Shown here: one piece after another, positions 48,606-61,774 of the stretch
Numbering within the stretch: the first letter of the stretch is position 1
Layout: each line of letters begins with the position of its first letter
NCBI GenBank assembly: GCA_024449915.1
Contig: JAMZAV010000641.1
Span: 124,001 to 188,000 of the forward strand
DNA length: 64,000 bases
Reading direction: 5' to 3'
Source of the DNA: Sweltsa coloradensis
Taxonomy: Eukaryota; Arthropoda; Insecta; Plecoptera; Chloroperlidae
Notes under the pieces: generated by a model
What the model was told of the DNA's origin: nothing
The model's input: the letters and a program-made list of their open reading frames with translations, nothing else
The model's database searches: none
Position numbers and translations under genes: made by a program

Positions 48606-51600
48606 CTTGTTATGTGCCTAGAAAGTTCCCTCTACATAAAATGACTAAAAGCCCAAGGAAACGTGAACTGTTCGCTTCGTTCAGTGACTTGAAAGTACCC
48701 TGGGAGTTGACTCCCCCTCCTCTTAAAACATGGACCGTAAAGTTAGTCCTCTGCCACCTTTTCGTAATTTGACGTGTCAGGCTAATTGTGCTTCCCCCTT
48801 CCCCCTTCCCCCTCACCCTCTCCTAATCACCCTCCCCCCATTCCTTCCGTCGGAAAGTTATGCTCATCGACTACTCATTCCGCATCTGTAAATATGGCGT
48901 CCTTCCTTGAATGAACGAAGTTATTTATTGACAGCAGGGGTATTTACTTTACCCTTTAAAAAAAAATAATGATTGCGACGAAGTAAATTCAGATCCATCA
49001 TACTTTTACACGAATAAACGAAACTTTTTCAATATCCAGTCACGTATATAAATATATTTTGTGTTCTGCGATGCGTCAAAAACAGATTTCCGCTTTTGAA
49101 ATGTAGGCTTGTACTAACAAAAAATATATATGAAACAACGCGTCAGCTTTTAGGGACATAAATGCTGTCCCCCCCACCTCCCACCCCCCTCCATACATAC
49201 ATACGTGAGAAGATTTAGAATGTAAGCGAATGGGAGCTGTCATGTTATTTGTAGAAATTTTATACTTTCTATTTGGAATAACCTTCGACATTTAGAATAT
49301 AAAATGGATCACGTTTTACATACATTTTACTCTTTTCTTCTTTTTTAAATTGCGGCGTTCAAGTTGTTTGCCGATGCGTATAGATAGCGCTCTGATCGCG
49401 TCTTCTGTGAAGTGAAGCGACGAATGAGTACATCCTGTAGATATGTCATGTAAAGTATATTTTTTCAAGTGGAAAATGGTGCACGGTAAAAATGTCTATA
49501 CACTCATAATATTTTTAGCATCAAGGAGAAACTTAATTCAAAGGACGTTCTCAAAAGCGCGAACAATAAAAGAAGAATGCAACAGTAGTGTACAATTGAA
49601 AATTCATAGTTGAATGTACTTGCTTTACGGAATTTTATATTTTATCGCTTTCCAACCTTTAGTGGCAATGCATATTTCTGACTTTAAACCCTCACAACAT
49701 TAGTACTCTATTAAAAGAAACTTCTTCGGGAATCATTAAAGTAGGAGTTCAAACTTTCATTTCATTGTCACCTTCCAAAGTATATAAAAATAAGAGATTT
49801 GTACAATTTGTATAATTCTTTTTAATTCAAATGCTGTAAATTTTTTATAATGGTAAAATGTAACATATTGTGATAAGAGTAATTATATCATTTCGGACTA
49901 TGTTTGTTGTTTGAATGCATGTATTGTGGTTAATTGTTGAGTTTTTATAAAAGTCTTGATTATCTATTTTTGTTTAAACTAATACCAAGCACTTTATTGT
50001 TTTTATTTATTTTTTTATTGTTTTAACACATTGATGTGTTATAGGTTGCTAAAAGAGGGCATAGCCCCATTCACAATTTAGTGTCTAGCAACCTACTCAA
50101 TACTTATACTAATACATGGCAATTAAATTAATTAAAAATACATTATACAATAATAGAAAACAATGTGTGTGAAGACATGTAAAAAGTGAGGGTGATGAAA
50201 TTATGACAAACATGAATGGTATTGTGAATTATAGAAAATAATTATCAGGATACACCAGAAAAGAATTTTTTAGTGCAGATGTACTTCTTTTATGTCAATT
50301 TTATTATATTTCGGCATATTACACACAATTCTGTATTTAAGGGTTATATGTTCGTTGTGATATTCTTTATTTTTTATTGTTTATCCTTGTTACATTGTAC
50401 AACAAGAAACTGCGTCGACTTGAGCCAATATTTTATTAAACACTTAAAATCTATGTAGAAATCTCGTGCCGCGAAGAGCCTTGCTGAAGCACGTGAAACT
50501 AACATGGCACATGTAAATGGTTCTTCCACAAGTGCTCCTTGCACAGGGAAATGAAATTTCTAATGATTATAATGATCATTAAAATAATCATTGAATAGTA
50601 ATAAATAAATTCATAGATGTAAACAAATAAGAACATGAAATAGGGAATGTGACAATCGACGGATTGTAGAAGAACGATACACAAGTAAAACCCTCATGTT
50701 GGGTTTGGTGAAGGTGCCCTGTTTGATAAATCCCCTCTTTAAGTGTCGCTAGGCTACAGAAGTCTCGCCCCGTGACCCAGAGGATTAATAAAAACATTCG
50801 GGATCAACTAAAGTTTTGAAGAGCAATGTCAAAAAAGCTTAAGTCAATCGTAGGAAAACTTAGGGTTTTATGACAAGCATCAGACTGACAAGAAAAGTGA
50901 CAGATACTGGAAAACTTCGTTATCAAATAAAAATTTAAAATCCTGACACGAAATTCGTATTTTTTATCGCGCCTCAACTTTGGTGTTTTTATGTGTAGAC
51001 TATGTTAATTTTAATGTTTTTCCCTACCATTTCAATGTTTTTAATCAAAACGAAATCAAAACCGGCCTCTATTTTTACCACAAAAATCTGCCAAGAATCA
51101 GAGTTTTATTATTACTACAAGGCATTTTAAAGATTCCAGTCCCTAACTTCACAAAAATATTGGTTATAAAATTTACCTTTATTATCAACATTTTGAATAA
51201 TATCCACCCTAAAATCACCGCTTTTGGGCTTTAAAAACAAAAATTGTGTTTTATTCTAACTGCACACTATTGTCTCTAATTAATTGTATTGAATTAATTA
51301 AATATTCTCTATTATATTGCAGGATTTATGAAGGATAAAACGTGACATCATCGTTGATTACCTACCTTATTTGGAAAAACAAATTAGTAAAATTTTAATG
51401 TAGGGCCGTAATGATTTTAAGTTTCATTGCTCAAAGTTAGATTAAACTAACTAAAATCAAATTCAAAACGTAAATTAGACACGTTATCTAAATATAATGT
51501 GAGAAAACACGAAATCTTGAAACGAATTCGTTAAGTTTTAATTTTCAAAAGCGTTCTAAAAAATTAAAATAACTGAATATTTCAGTTTTTCTAAGCTTTC

Positions 51601-52539
51601 AATGATAATAATCATCGTGATTACAAATATTAATGAGAATAAATTGAAAATATAATATTGACTGACATAGATTTTAGACGTTTTCATTTTAATATCATAA
51701 TACAACCCTTTCCATGTTTCTAAGTTGTGTTGATGACGGGTTAATACATTGTTCGTCTATCAAGGGTGCAGATTAGAGGGCCCGAGAACTCGTTACCCCG
51801 TATCATCTTACTAAGAGTATTAGTTCCCTTCAATATATTATCTCGTTAACTAAGGGGGCTAAGCTCAGTGATGAGGTTCCCTGTAATATCAAAAGCCTTC
51901 ATGAGGGGAATTATATACAAAATACTACACATTCACGACACAGATTGTATTAAAACGGTTAGATTTAATCTGGTTAGTGAAAGTTAATTCACAACTTGAA
52001 ATGAATTCTTGTTGCGAATGAGTAGACTCGAAAAAGAAATGTGTGCATTTTTATTTCACGTTGTATTCTAGAGAATGGTATACTATGGTCATATTTTATT
52101 GCATTTTCTGAAAAGTAGTTATTAAAAAAATGTCATGTTTAAATAATATATTCTACGATTTTGGAATATTGTTTATATTGAATGGAGTTAATTTCAATAC
52201 TAAAGGGAAAATAGCACGTTTAGAAATTACTTGTCCGATGACATTACATGGTTATTTTACATTGTCCGATCATATCTAACAATTTTAAATCTAGCCTAAT
52301 ATTTTACATGGAATAGAAAATAATTTATTGTTATAATAGTATGGTGCTGTACCTACTATTTTGTGATTTTGGAAACTATTAATACTACGGTTGATACGGA
52401 AGTAAGTTCTTTAAACGTGTTTTTAATAGAGGACAACTCTTTCTTGTTTTTTTTTCTTTAATTCATTTTTTAAAAGCTTTTATGATACTTTAAAAAAATG
52501 AGGGGTGAAAATTCACACGCATCCGAATCGGTATATACT
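48606..52539. other. AT-rich intron
   Basis: It has a C-rich patch at 48785-48850, a poly-C/CCCACC tract near 49168-49193 and a retroposon 3'-tail-like segment at about 50000-50115 (TTTATTTTTTTATTG, GGGCATAGCCCC). A degenerate CCGGCACCTCC motif lies at 50704-50720 (-). No exon is recognised. Confidence 0.45.
50704..50720 (-). repeat. Degenerate CCGGCACCTCC motif
   Basis: The plus strand reads TTTGGTGAAGGTGCCCT; two changes from consensus and loss of CCGG. Its origin from the same family is probable but not certain. Confidence 0.4.
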
Positions 52540-52547
52540 CACCTGTA

Positions 52548-52933
52548 GGGCTGGGCAAAAAAATCGATATTTCGATACGATATCGATAAATAGAAATATC
52601 GATATCAATATTTGACTATATCGAAATAACGAAATTTACACAAAAAATGCTAAATTTCGTAATTTTGGTGGAGGTGCCGGGTAGGTAGTCGAAATTAAAT
52701 TAACCTGGCTGGTGCATACGGTGGAAGTGCCTAGTCATAAAACGCGATTGTGAGATCGTAAAAATAGTTAAATGGGTTTATGGTGATACCTTATCAACCC
52801 TATTTGGCCACAAAACTAATAATTTTGTGATTTTTGATTTTTTTTTTTTACAAACAATTACATTTTGATGTATCGATATCATATTTAAATTTTTCGTGTG
52901 ATATCGATGATTGAATGATATATCATAGCCCTG
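52548..52933. mobile_element. hAT-type MITE with imperfect 8-bp target duplication
   Basis: Begins GGGCTGGGCAAAAAAATCGA and ends ATATATCATAGCCCTG, typical of hAT ends. CACCTGTA precedes it (52540-52547) and CACTTGTA follows it (52934-52941), an 8-bp duplication with one mismatch, as expected for hAT transposition. The interior is rich in ATCGATAT near both ends. It carries a perfect CCGGCACCTCC motif and has no transposase. Confidence 0.75.
52663..52682 (-). repeat. CCGGCACCTCC motif, copy 8
   Basis: The minus strand reads ACCCGGCACCTCCACCAAAA with no mismatch. It lies inside the hAT MITE. A second, weaker echo (GGTGGAAGTGCCTAG) follows about 50 bp later. Confidence 0.85.
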
Positions 52934-54194
52934 CACTTGTACGTAGTAGTACTAGTAGTAAAATCCTTATTTAGCGAATGCTATTTTTCATAAGTCATAT
53001 CAATACAAAGGTTACAATAGAACATATTTTTCTATTTCTGGAGTGAATTAAATATTATCAATTTCACCTAATAAGGGTGTATTTACTGACTAATAATATC
53101 GAAAAGTAAGCTGATGTATTGCACATTTTAACAGGCTATCACATAAAACAATTACACAATAAAAAAATTAACTTTATAAGCATTAGTATTGACGTAATGG
53201 AAAACAACAGAGTTTAATAAAGCAATTTCCGCAACGGAAATTCATGCGCACACAAACCAACAAAACACGTCTCTTTACATTTGATCGGTAATCTCTTTTC
53301 TCTACATAATCCTCCCCTCCGCCCTAAACCTCTTTCGGCTGGCCGCTCATCGCTAATGCCACAAAACCACACAATATCCGACAGTAATTTTAATTAGAAT
53401 CTCTGCAGACGATACTATGTGTTTTTGACTCTATAGGGTTGGTTTTGTGGGAAATGGTTACGCGGAATTTTCCTGCCCGAGTGGAAAATGTCAAAGAAAA
53501 CCAAAATGGAAAGAGAAGACGATGATTGAAGGAGAGAAAGGTTCTTTTGAAAACTTTGTTCATGGAAATAATTAGAAATATAAGAACTGACTGGTTCGTA
53601 TTATTTCGTTGGAGGAGGCTGTTTGTTGTGTGGGTCTTTCATTAAAAAATCAGGTTCCAAAGCCGAGATTTAGATGAAAAGGAAGAACATAAAATGTGGA
53701 ATTATGAAAATAACAAGATCAAGTATTTTCAATCAAAAAGAACTAAGCTTGGCTAGAAACGTTTTTTATGTTCGTATTTTTTTTGGCAATCGAATTTGTT
53801 GTTCACATTCTTTGATATGAACTTTGTTGGATCATTAAATATATTTTTTTGTATTTTAAGCATTAACATTCTTAGGCTAGTTCTATCTCTTCATATTTAA
53901 TCAAAGATTATGAATGGTAATGAAACCATTTCATTCATTTGAAGTCGAAGCTTCAGTTCATCATCAGTATTGTGTTGAGTAAAAAATTCATTGTTTAATA
54001 AGTTCATTCATTATTAAAATTGAAATTAAATTCAATAATGTATGTAAAATCAGTTTTTTCAGTAATAAATAGTGATATTCAAAGTATGCCATTAAATGAT
54101 ATTACAGTAATTGAATAGGGACTGTCCTTCATTACCAAATTTGAATATGTCCCTACTAATAACCTCAAATACCGACAGTAAGTTTTTTATGCGT

Positions 54195-54410
54195 CCGGCT
54201 TTATTAGCGCTAACTGTGAGCGAGGAAAAAATTTGAACCAGGCTTCGCGCCGGAAAACGGCCATGCGCCATTGCAGGTAGGAGTGACGTGATCGTGAGGT
54301 TCGCCGAGGCGGCGAGCTGGCATTTCTGCCAATCAGCTTCTCCTCCTCACCTCACGATAACGTCACAACCAAAGAGCGCGGACTTAAGTCTTTGCGCGGA
54401 AGTCAAAACC
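54195..54410. promoter_or_regulatory. GC-rich fold-back island with CRE-like sites and a CCAAT box
   Basis: GTGACGTGATCGTGAGG (54283-54299) pairs with CCTCACGATAACGTCAC (54350-54366), with CGCCGAGGCGGCG and an inverted CCAAT box (GCCAATCAGC, 54328) between them. The block is CpG-rich against an AT-rich background. TGACGT on both sides and the CCAAT box recall the small fold-back at 14675-14784. It could be a MITE that carries promoter-like sites or a native regulatory island. Confidence 0.5.
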
Positions 54411-55390
54411 CAGGTACTTTGAACATGCATAGAATTCACAGATTTGATTTGAATAGTTTATTTTAATTGCGATGTTTATTAAATTGAATGTTACGAATTA
54501 CTAATACGTAAAAGATATATTTAAAACCAAGGCCAGTTCCCTATTGTTTTCTAAATACACATATATCATGTTTTGACGTATGTAAAATCTAGAAAAATAT
54601 TTGTAATCATAACAATATGCAAAATATTATTAAAGTGTGAGTTAAAATTTGAAATTAAATATTAAAAACATATTAATTAACCAAGCACAACAAAAAAAAA
54701 CATGCAAATTTAAAAGATTTTAGTGCTCACAGTTTAATAAGTGATTCTGAAATATCAAGGTTCTCACAAAGCAAGGAAGTATTATATGAGGAACATATTA
54801 TGACTGTTTAATCCTATCTCAAGGGAAGTGTGAAGTGAAGTGATATCTTCACTAATCGGATTACATGTTTAGACGTTTAAAACCCACTTTGTCCAATATT
54901 CGAATTTCAAATTTACCTAACTCATCTCCTGTTCAATTAGGTAAATGTTCCGTCTCGATTATATACAAGTTGTATAAACTATAATCCAATGATTTACCTA
55001 ATCGGAATTGCTAAAACGGATCAGATTTCATCACATTGACGCCACAAAGGAGCCCTGACCGCAATGTGATATTCAGTTCAAATGGGTCTTCAATATGGCG
55101 GCTTTTATCAACCGCAATTCAAGTTATGTTGCTGCGAGAATCTAATAATGGTCATCACTTGGCTAAACAGCAGCTGCTACCCAGAAAGCCAGAATCACTG
55201 TGGTATTTCATATCAATTAGTTAAGTTTCTTTGATGAATTAAGTGGTGACTTTATATTGGTTAATTTGGTTTGAAATATTTGACATTTAATAATTCCTTA
55301 GATACCCTGGTAGGGATAGATTAAGTAATTTCTGGATTCTATTAAAAATATGTCTGAATTGAAAAATATGACAACTCAATATCCCGGCAA

Positions 55391-55576
55391 ATATTATTAC
55401 ATCACCACTCACTGAACTATAACCTAGGTTACTTACTTAATTAAAAATGTTTCGATATTTCGGAGAATCCGTCTCCTTCTTGGGACGACGAGGACGGGAG
55501 ACAGTCTCCGAAATATCGGAACATTTTTAAGTAGGTAAATCAGGTTATAGTTCAGTGAGTGATGTTGTAATAATGC
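55391..55576. mobile_element. Small fold-back element, about 186 bp
   Basis: CATCACCACTCACTGAACTA at the left pairs with TAGTTCAGTGAGTGATG at the right, and ATGTTTCGATATTTCGGAGA pairs with TCTCCGAAATATCGGAACAT. The loop contains GTCTCCTTCTTGGGACGACG. Arms are about 70 bp. No coding capacity. Confidence 0.75.
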
Positions 55577-55833
55577 TTGAATTGGTTATAATTAATTGTG
55601 TGTAAATTGTTAACGCTACCATATTGGTCCACGTGATGAAGTCTATTTTTGGCAAGTGCAATCAAAAATGGTACTTTGTATAAAAGAGATTATGTTTTCC
55701 AAAAAAACTGAAAAAAAAACACGGCAAGGACAATGATACAAAATACAAGCATGGATACAGGAGATAGGGAGCGAAGCTTACCTTCAGCGAATGTTCTTAC
55801 ATGGTACAAGTTATGTTCAACAGTGGAAATAGA

Positions 55834-55850
55834 TTTGGTGGAGGTGCCCT
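55834..55850 (-). repeat. CCGGCACCTCC motif, copy 9 (partial)
   Basis: The plus strand reads TTTGGTGGAGGTGCCCT; the GGTGGAGGTGCC core is intact but the CGGGT end is replaced by CTACC. Confidence 0.6.
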
Positions 55851-57649
55851 ACCTAACAATTAAACTTATATATTTTGATGAAAGAAGCCATGATATTTTT
55901 TTCACCCTGGCGTCAAAGTTATTAATTAAAATAAAAACAATATTTATCATTTATAAGTCAGTCCTTTTAAAGATTCCACAAACAAACAAAAGTATTTGCT
56001 TCGATTTTTCAACAACGATTTTCTAACGTAATGGGCGGACGATATCATTGAGATACGTAACAAAACATGTAATTTACAGAAACGTTTGTAATATGTTCTC
56101 TTTATAAGTTTATTTTCGAAAATAATCACAGAATCCGTACAGCAATTTTACAAATTTTTGGGGGGAAATTGAACCTCCAATTCGAATCATCAGAAATTGT
56201 ATTGTAACAAAGACTACAGAACGAAATTCGTTGGATACAACAATCTTTTAATATGCCAACGCCGTCTCATTTTCATATGTGGACTAACGACGACGTTCAC
56301 CATGTAAAATAATGTTATCGCTTTTGAACGCTTACTCTCATGAAAAGAACCGTAGTTTCTGCTTGGATTGAATATAAATGTTCATTTTAAGCATATTTGC
56401 TTTGCGGTTGGCCGTTCTGGAATCCAGCCACACGTCACGCATAGGAATCATATTGTGGTTATATCAAAGATTAGCTTGTTTCTACTGTCGTGGTTTGGTT
56501 CGCTGGCGCATTTAAGACCCAAAAGATAAGCTTGCCAATTTTCGTTACATGCTTTAACATACTTAGAAACACATTTCGATTAAGTGCATGCACATTGACC
56601 AAAATGAAATAGATACCGACAGAAATTAATTCCTCGATATTGTTCTGCATAACAGAATTTTATTTCGATTAATACACTGACAATAAACAAAAATGTTTTA
56701 CTAGTCGGCGATGCATTGGATTCAGTAGCTTTGTTTTGTTTACATAATTAAAATACAGTTCAGTTATTTTACAAAACAAATAATTGTCGAAATTAATGAT
56801 AATGAAATAGAAGACAAACAAGAATGGGTGTGTTGATTTTGTTTTGCATAATATTTCATGTCATATTTTCCTAGATACGATGGTATGCAAATATGACTTG
56901 TGTATGTTTATTTATTTGTTTACAGCGATTAAATTGACGATTCTTCAAAACAAATACTTATGCTTAGGGAATATTATTTCAAAAACGCTACGTCACAAAT
57001 TTAAAATTTACTTTCAAAATTTAATTAAACTTGTTGTAATTTTGAATGAAATGCAAGTTATATTTGATTTTTTTGCAGTTTTTACAACAGATATATTAAC
57101 TATAAATTCAATTTTTAGACATTAACATGTTCTTTTATAACAGAAAAGAAATCAAATTTTATAATCTAAAAATTGTATTTCATTAGCCTAACCGTTCTTA
57201 TTATATTATGGTCAAGATGGTGTAGTAAATGGTACAGAGCACCTATAAGGTCTGACACCAGACATTCGACGAAAAGGGTTAATCTTTGACTTTTTTATGC
57301 AGCTACACCAACACTCACACATCTCTCTGGAGAGTCCATACTTGCTAGGTCTTGTGACAATGAAAGTTTCTCTGGTGGCAAGAAGATTTAGAACAAGTTT
57401 AACTTTGGCGAGAAGATTTATGGAAGGCACCATAGGTGACGATGATTTAAGCGCGAAAAGTCAATGACATCCCGGACATAAATCACTACTTAATTGTCCG
57501 AGTAAATTTATCTCCCAAGAAAAATCTCGGAGGGGTAATGTCGAGAGGAGTAATTTACTGTGTACCCTCGGTTTAAAAGGAAGTGTTGGTATCATGGATG
57601 ACTAAGTCAAATGTAACAAACTCTTGTTGGTTAAGTTAAATAAATGAAT

Positions 57650-57730
57650 ATATTTATTTATTTATTTATTTATTATTTTTATTTATTATTTATTTAACGT
57701 CTATCCTATTCAGTTATAAAAACTGATTTA
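57650..57730. repeat. (TTTA)n tract with retroposon 3'-end fragment
   Basis: A TATTTATTTATTTATTT run is followed by AACGTCTATCCTATTCAGTT, the same core as the insertion in the 5S-SINE at 42860. Confidence 0.65.
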
Positions 57731-57929
57731 CAAAGGAGGACAACTAAATAAATCTAATTACATAGATGCAGAAACAACAATAAACTACATTTTCGTAAAT
57801 ATTTGAAATAGTAGCATTACAAGAACAATGCATTAAACACAACAATTTTGGTAACAAATAAAAATGATATTTGATATGCATTTAATGAATGAATCAAATA
57901 TAAAAAAGGGTGGAGAATGAAAAGCGAGA

Positions 57930-58338
57930 TTTTTTTTTTTTTTAGAGTCTACACAGTCATATAACTGATTTCTAGTGGGGGACATTAAACCATTGCGACC
58001 AAGACAAACCTGCAGGCCCCGATGCAATCGACGTGTGAGCGATAACCAACCAAAGATCGATTTTTTTAAACGGAAATATAGCAATCAGTGGTATGGAGTA
58101 TGGACAGTGCGAACACCCGCGGATCAACGCCATAATCAACAAGGCCGATTCAGAACAACTTTGAATGTGCCTCGTTGCTAGGACGGCTTCAAAGTTACCG
58201 TTTACAAATTCCTAAGCCAAGAACTGATTTACTTACGTCCAAATCAGAAGTTAAAAAACTTCTGCCTATAGGGGGAATCGAACCATGGACCTTGTGCATT
58301 GGAAGCAGAGATGGTAACCATAAGACCAACGAGCCACA
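57930..58338 (-). mobile_element. tRNA-derived SINE, copy 2
   Basis: On the minus strand, GTGGCTCGTTGGTCTTATGG and GGTCCATGGTTCGATTCCCC form the tRNA-like head. The body is collinear with 26971-27427 (GCCGTCCTAGCAACGAGG, CGATTGCATCGGGGCC). The 3' end has an A run (14 T on the + strand, 57930-57943), the expected retroposon tail. Both full copies have the same orientation. Confidence 0.85.
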
Positions 58339-61300
58339 CAAATTATTCGGTATAATTCAGTAGCTCATGTGTAGCGCATGATTCGTTACCGACCACCAGC
58401 AAATTCTGATAGAAAGTATTTTAAAAAGGATTAGTCGTTAATTTGAATGAAGCATTCACTTATCTGCATAGACCAAGGGTATTCCCTTTGATTACAATTA
58501 ACGAAACTTTTTACCTTAAGAGATACATAAATAATTGTCCTTGGCCAGGTCCTTTGAACAGCTGATAATAATTTAAATAGACGATCACGATAGGGCAATG
58601 TTCAAACTAATCTCCCACCAGAGCGCAGAAAGATTGGGGTTTGGTCACAGTTGTCTGGACGTTGATAAAATAGGAATGTTTACAACATTTTGACGGCAGT
58701 GCATTTTTGTTGAAGTTGGTGACAGATTCATCACCAGAGTGCAGAACGATTGACGCTGGTCACCGCCATGTGGAAGTTCCACGGGAACCACAATATAAAG
58801 AGTCCTGTGACCAAACCCCTATCATGCGATCCTGGCGGAGAACCCGGGCGAACCAGCTTGGCATTATCAGTTGCGCAAAGTACGCATGCTATTTCACCAC
58901 ACACTCAAGCGATCTTCATAGTTTTGAGTCTACGATATTAGGGAGTGAAGCTTCCAAATCAATACTTCTTTTCAGTCATACCATAAAATCCAATACGACA
59001 CTAGGGTGATGTTGGATTAATTTTGTACATGCCCTTCGTAAATTATAATACAAAAATATTTTGGTGGCCTTGGGGTCAAGGGTTAAGGATTAAGTGGAAA
59101 ATTATGTACTCTGTATATCTGTTTAAAGCGCTTAAATCATTACGAGGTTATGTTTAAGTGTTTGTGACAATCTGTTGATTAAGAAAGTATAGGACATGCG
59201 TTTTAGACAGTGATGTTCGCTCGGCTGATTGACACCACAGGTGTTTTAAATTTTGAACATATTTCACTAATGTGGAAATAAAGGGCTGTGCAGTAATACA
59301 TTTCTAAATTTTGTTTTAAAATAATTAATAAAAAATAAAGCAATTTTCACGGATTTTGATTTTGTTAAAAACTTCAAAATTGACTATATTCGTGTTTATT
59401 TTCTGGCTGATGAAAGACATTATTTTGAAAATCTAATACCGCGGGGCTGTCCATGTACGCTCTATTGACAACTTTGCAAAGTTTCATGTACGTCTGATGC
59501 ATCTTGGCCGAGCGAATAACTATTTGCTAGCTGCCAAATGTTTCCCATTCCTTCAAGTAGGTACACTTCATTATTTGAGAACGCCAATACTAATCTTTGT
59601 AGATGGTTATAATGATTTTGAAAATCGTACAAGAAAAAAAATGTAGGTTGCATAACCGAATACTGTAAGAATACAGCGTTAACGAAAAAAAAAAAAAAAT
59701 CTGTATTCTCAAAGGAACGCTAAAGTGATCTAGATACGACACATTTTCTCCCCAGTTCTCTCCGGAGATTGCAAATAATTTCAATGAAACAAAGACATAG
59801 ATAAAATTTACTCTAGCAAATGCACTTTATAACACCGCAGGCTTTTCTCAACTATCCAGAATTGTTTGTTTATTCAACGAGAAATGTTTTGAAAATAATC
59901 TTAGTGGAAGAGGATTTAGATAGCGAACATTTGGCCTAGATTCGTGGTGCACATATTTTATTTAACAACCAGGATCTTCCTCGCTATTCTAAGGTATGAC
60001 GCGGTAATGCTAAGTGCTTATGTAAATCTTAGAATATATCTACGTCTCAAGATTAGACTAAGACAGAAGTTGCTGCATTCTGTTATTAATTATTAATATT
60101 AAGGACAAATGAGAGAATGTCTCATTTGTCTCATGTCTGACATTTTGTTGAACTAAAATTCTTGCAATGTACAATCTTGTGAATTAAAAAGTTTTGTTAT
60201 TGAATTATGCAAGTCTAATTTTTCTAATTAAACATATTATTAAATTTGAATATGGAATAGAAACGTATACGTAAAATGGGGTTTTTGAGAATTTTCTATT
60301 TAGTTAGATGTAATGAAAAAGTCGGACGAATTTGTCACTTAGCCTTACAGATTAAAGTACGAACACTAATTCTCCTTTTAAAAATTGTTTCAGAATTAAA
60401 AATTATTTCAAGATTGACACAGAGAATCCCCAAACTCTGTTGTCTTAATTTCTTAAAATTAACTTCTGCAGTTATAAAACTTTCGCTTACACCGTAAGAT
60501 GTCAAACTGTATACAAATAAATACTAGAAATTAAACCTGGACTGTGATTAAGAGAATTTCCAATTAACAATAAACAATTTTTATTTTAATATTATTTTAT
60601 ATGATAGTATGAACTCTGTGAAAAAAAGTTTACGTTATGAATCTCATTTTATTTCCATATTTTAATGTTTATATTGTGTATTCACTGTACATGAATATTC
60701 CTGCCAGCTTAAAGAAGCCACGTTCTTTCTCAAAAAATATTCATCATGCGAAATAAGGCAATGCGCGTTTTCGACTTCTGCATTTCAGATTTGCATCGTA
60801 GAATGTATCACGTGCTTCACTTAACAAAGTTTTATGCTGACGAAATACACAAGCAATTCTTAGTAAGTTACTGAAACAATATTTACATTCTGAATAGTAG
60901 ACGTAATGTACATACACAATCTAAAAAAAATCGTTTTTTAGCTGATTGGGTACACTCTAAATACACATTTATTTATTTAGTGGAAACTTGAGAATTGTAA
61001 AATGTGTTTAAAACAATAATGAAAACACATTTTAGTGTCCTATTCGTGTAGAATATAATACGACTTTTAGAAAATGAACCACGTCTAAACAAACGCATTG
61101 TTCACATGAACGCACAACACTCAGTTCATTTCAAAACACGCAATTCTATTGTACAGGGCAACAATCTAATACGAAACTCAAATATAATTTCTGTAAAACC
61201 TCGCACCAAATAGCTTACAAAGTCAACAGGGATTAGAGAAAGTTTCTGAATGAACTCTCTGGTTTATATTTATGCGTAGATTATTTCAATGCAACGAAAC

Positions 61301-61774
61301 TCGGTTATTGTGTTGGTGATATGCTGTGTGGAGTGTAGAGTGTAGGGTGTGCTTGTGTGGTAAGGGGAAACAGGAATGGGGGGAGGATTGAGGGGTAATG
61401 GGAGCATTCTCAACATGAAAGTAAATGTAAAACGTTATAAAATAACTGTTCCAAAAATATTGTCCGGTCACAATGTATTGTGTTCAAAAGTCCAAATACA
61501 ACATTTATTTACTAAAGAATATATGACTTTTTAACTGTAATTTACTTTTTTTAAATTAATGTGTGGTAAGGGTAAACGAACAGAGGGGGGAATGGGATAA
61601 TTCTCAACATGAGAGATGTAAAACGTTATAAAATTATTGACAGCCTACTATGCACTGTGTTTAAAAGTCCAAATTCAACAATAATCGACTGAAGTATAAC
61701 AAATAACTTTTAACTGAAATTCTCATTTTTATTAATTACATTTGTTATGAACTAAGATAAAATAAGCATGACTT
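58339..61774. other. AT-rich intron
   Basis: A slightly GC-richer block is at about 58600-58990. A perfect 11-bp stem hairpin lies at 60104-60130. A short 3' fragment of the tRNA-SINE (TGGGTACACTCTAAATACAC) is at 60946-60965. Two related segments at about 61340-61480 and 61560-61680 share GGTAAGGGGAAACAG / GGTAAGGGTAAACGA, ATTCTCAACATGA and AAAACGTTATAAAAT, a local duplication of about 225 bp. Confidence 0.5.
60104..60130. other. Perfect 11-bp stem, 5-nt loop hairpin
   Basis: GACAAATGAGA, loop GAATG, TCTCATTTGTC. It is short for a microRNA precursor. Confidence 0.7.

Larger units (their letters stand above)
52942..57650. other. AT-rich intron with two small fold-backs
   Basis: Outside the listed fold-backs at 54195-54410 and 55391-55576 and a motif copy at 55834, it is AT-rich. 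Slightly GC-richer unique patches are at about 53270-53400 and 56200-56530. No coding exon is recognised. Confidence 0.45.

Noticed and set aside
48339..48772. Overlapping long open frames on both strands across the heptamer array
   Set aside because: A 7-bp unit without stop codons opens every frame; the peptides are simple WTLDTGH or SSVQCPV repeats.
57975..58363. Two open frames (57975-58181 and 58175-58363) as a split gene
   Set aside because: Both lie in the tRNA-derived SINE and match the non-coding copy at 26971-27427 in antisense.
60104..60130. microRNA precursor
   Set aside because: The 11-bp stem with a 5-nt loop is too short and does not extend into the flanks.
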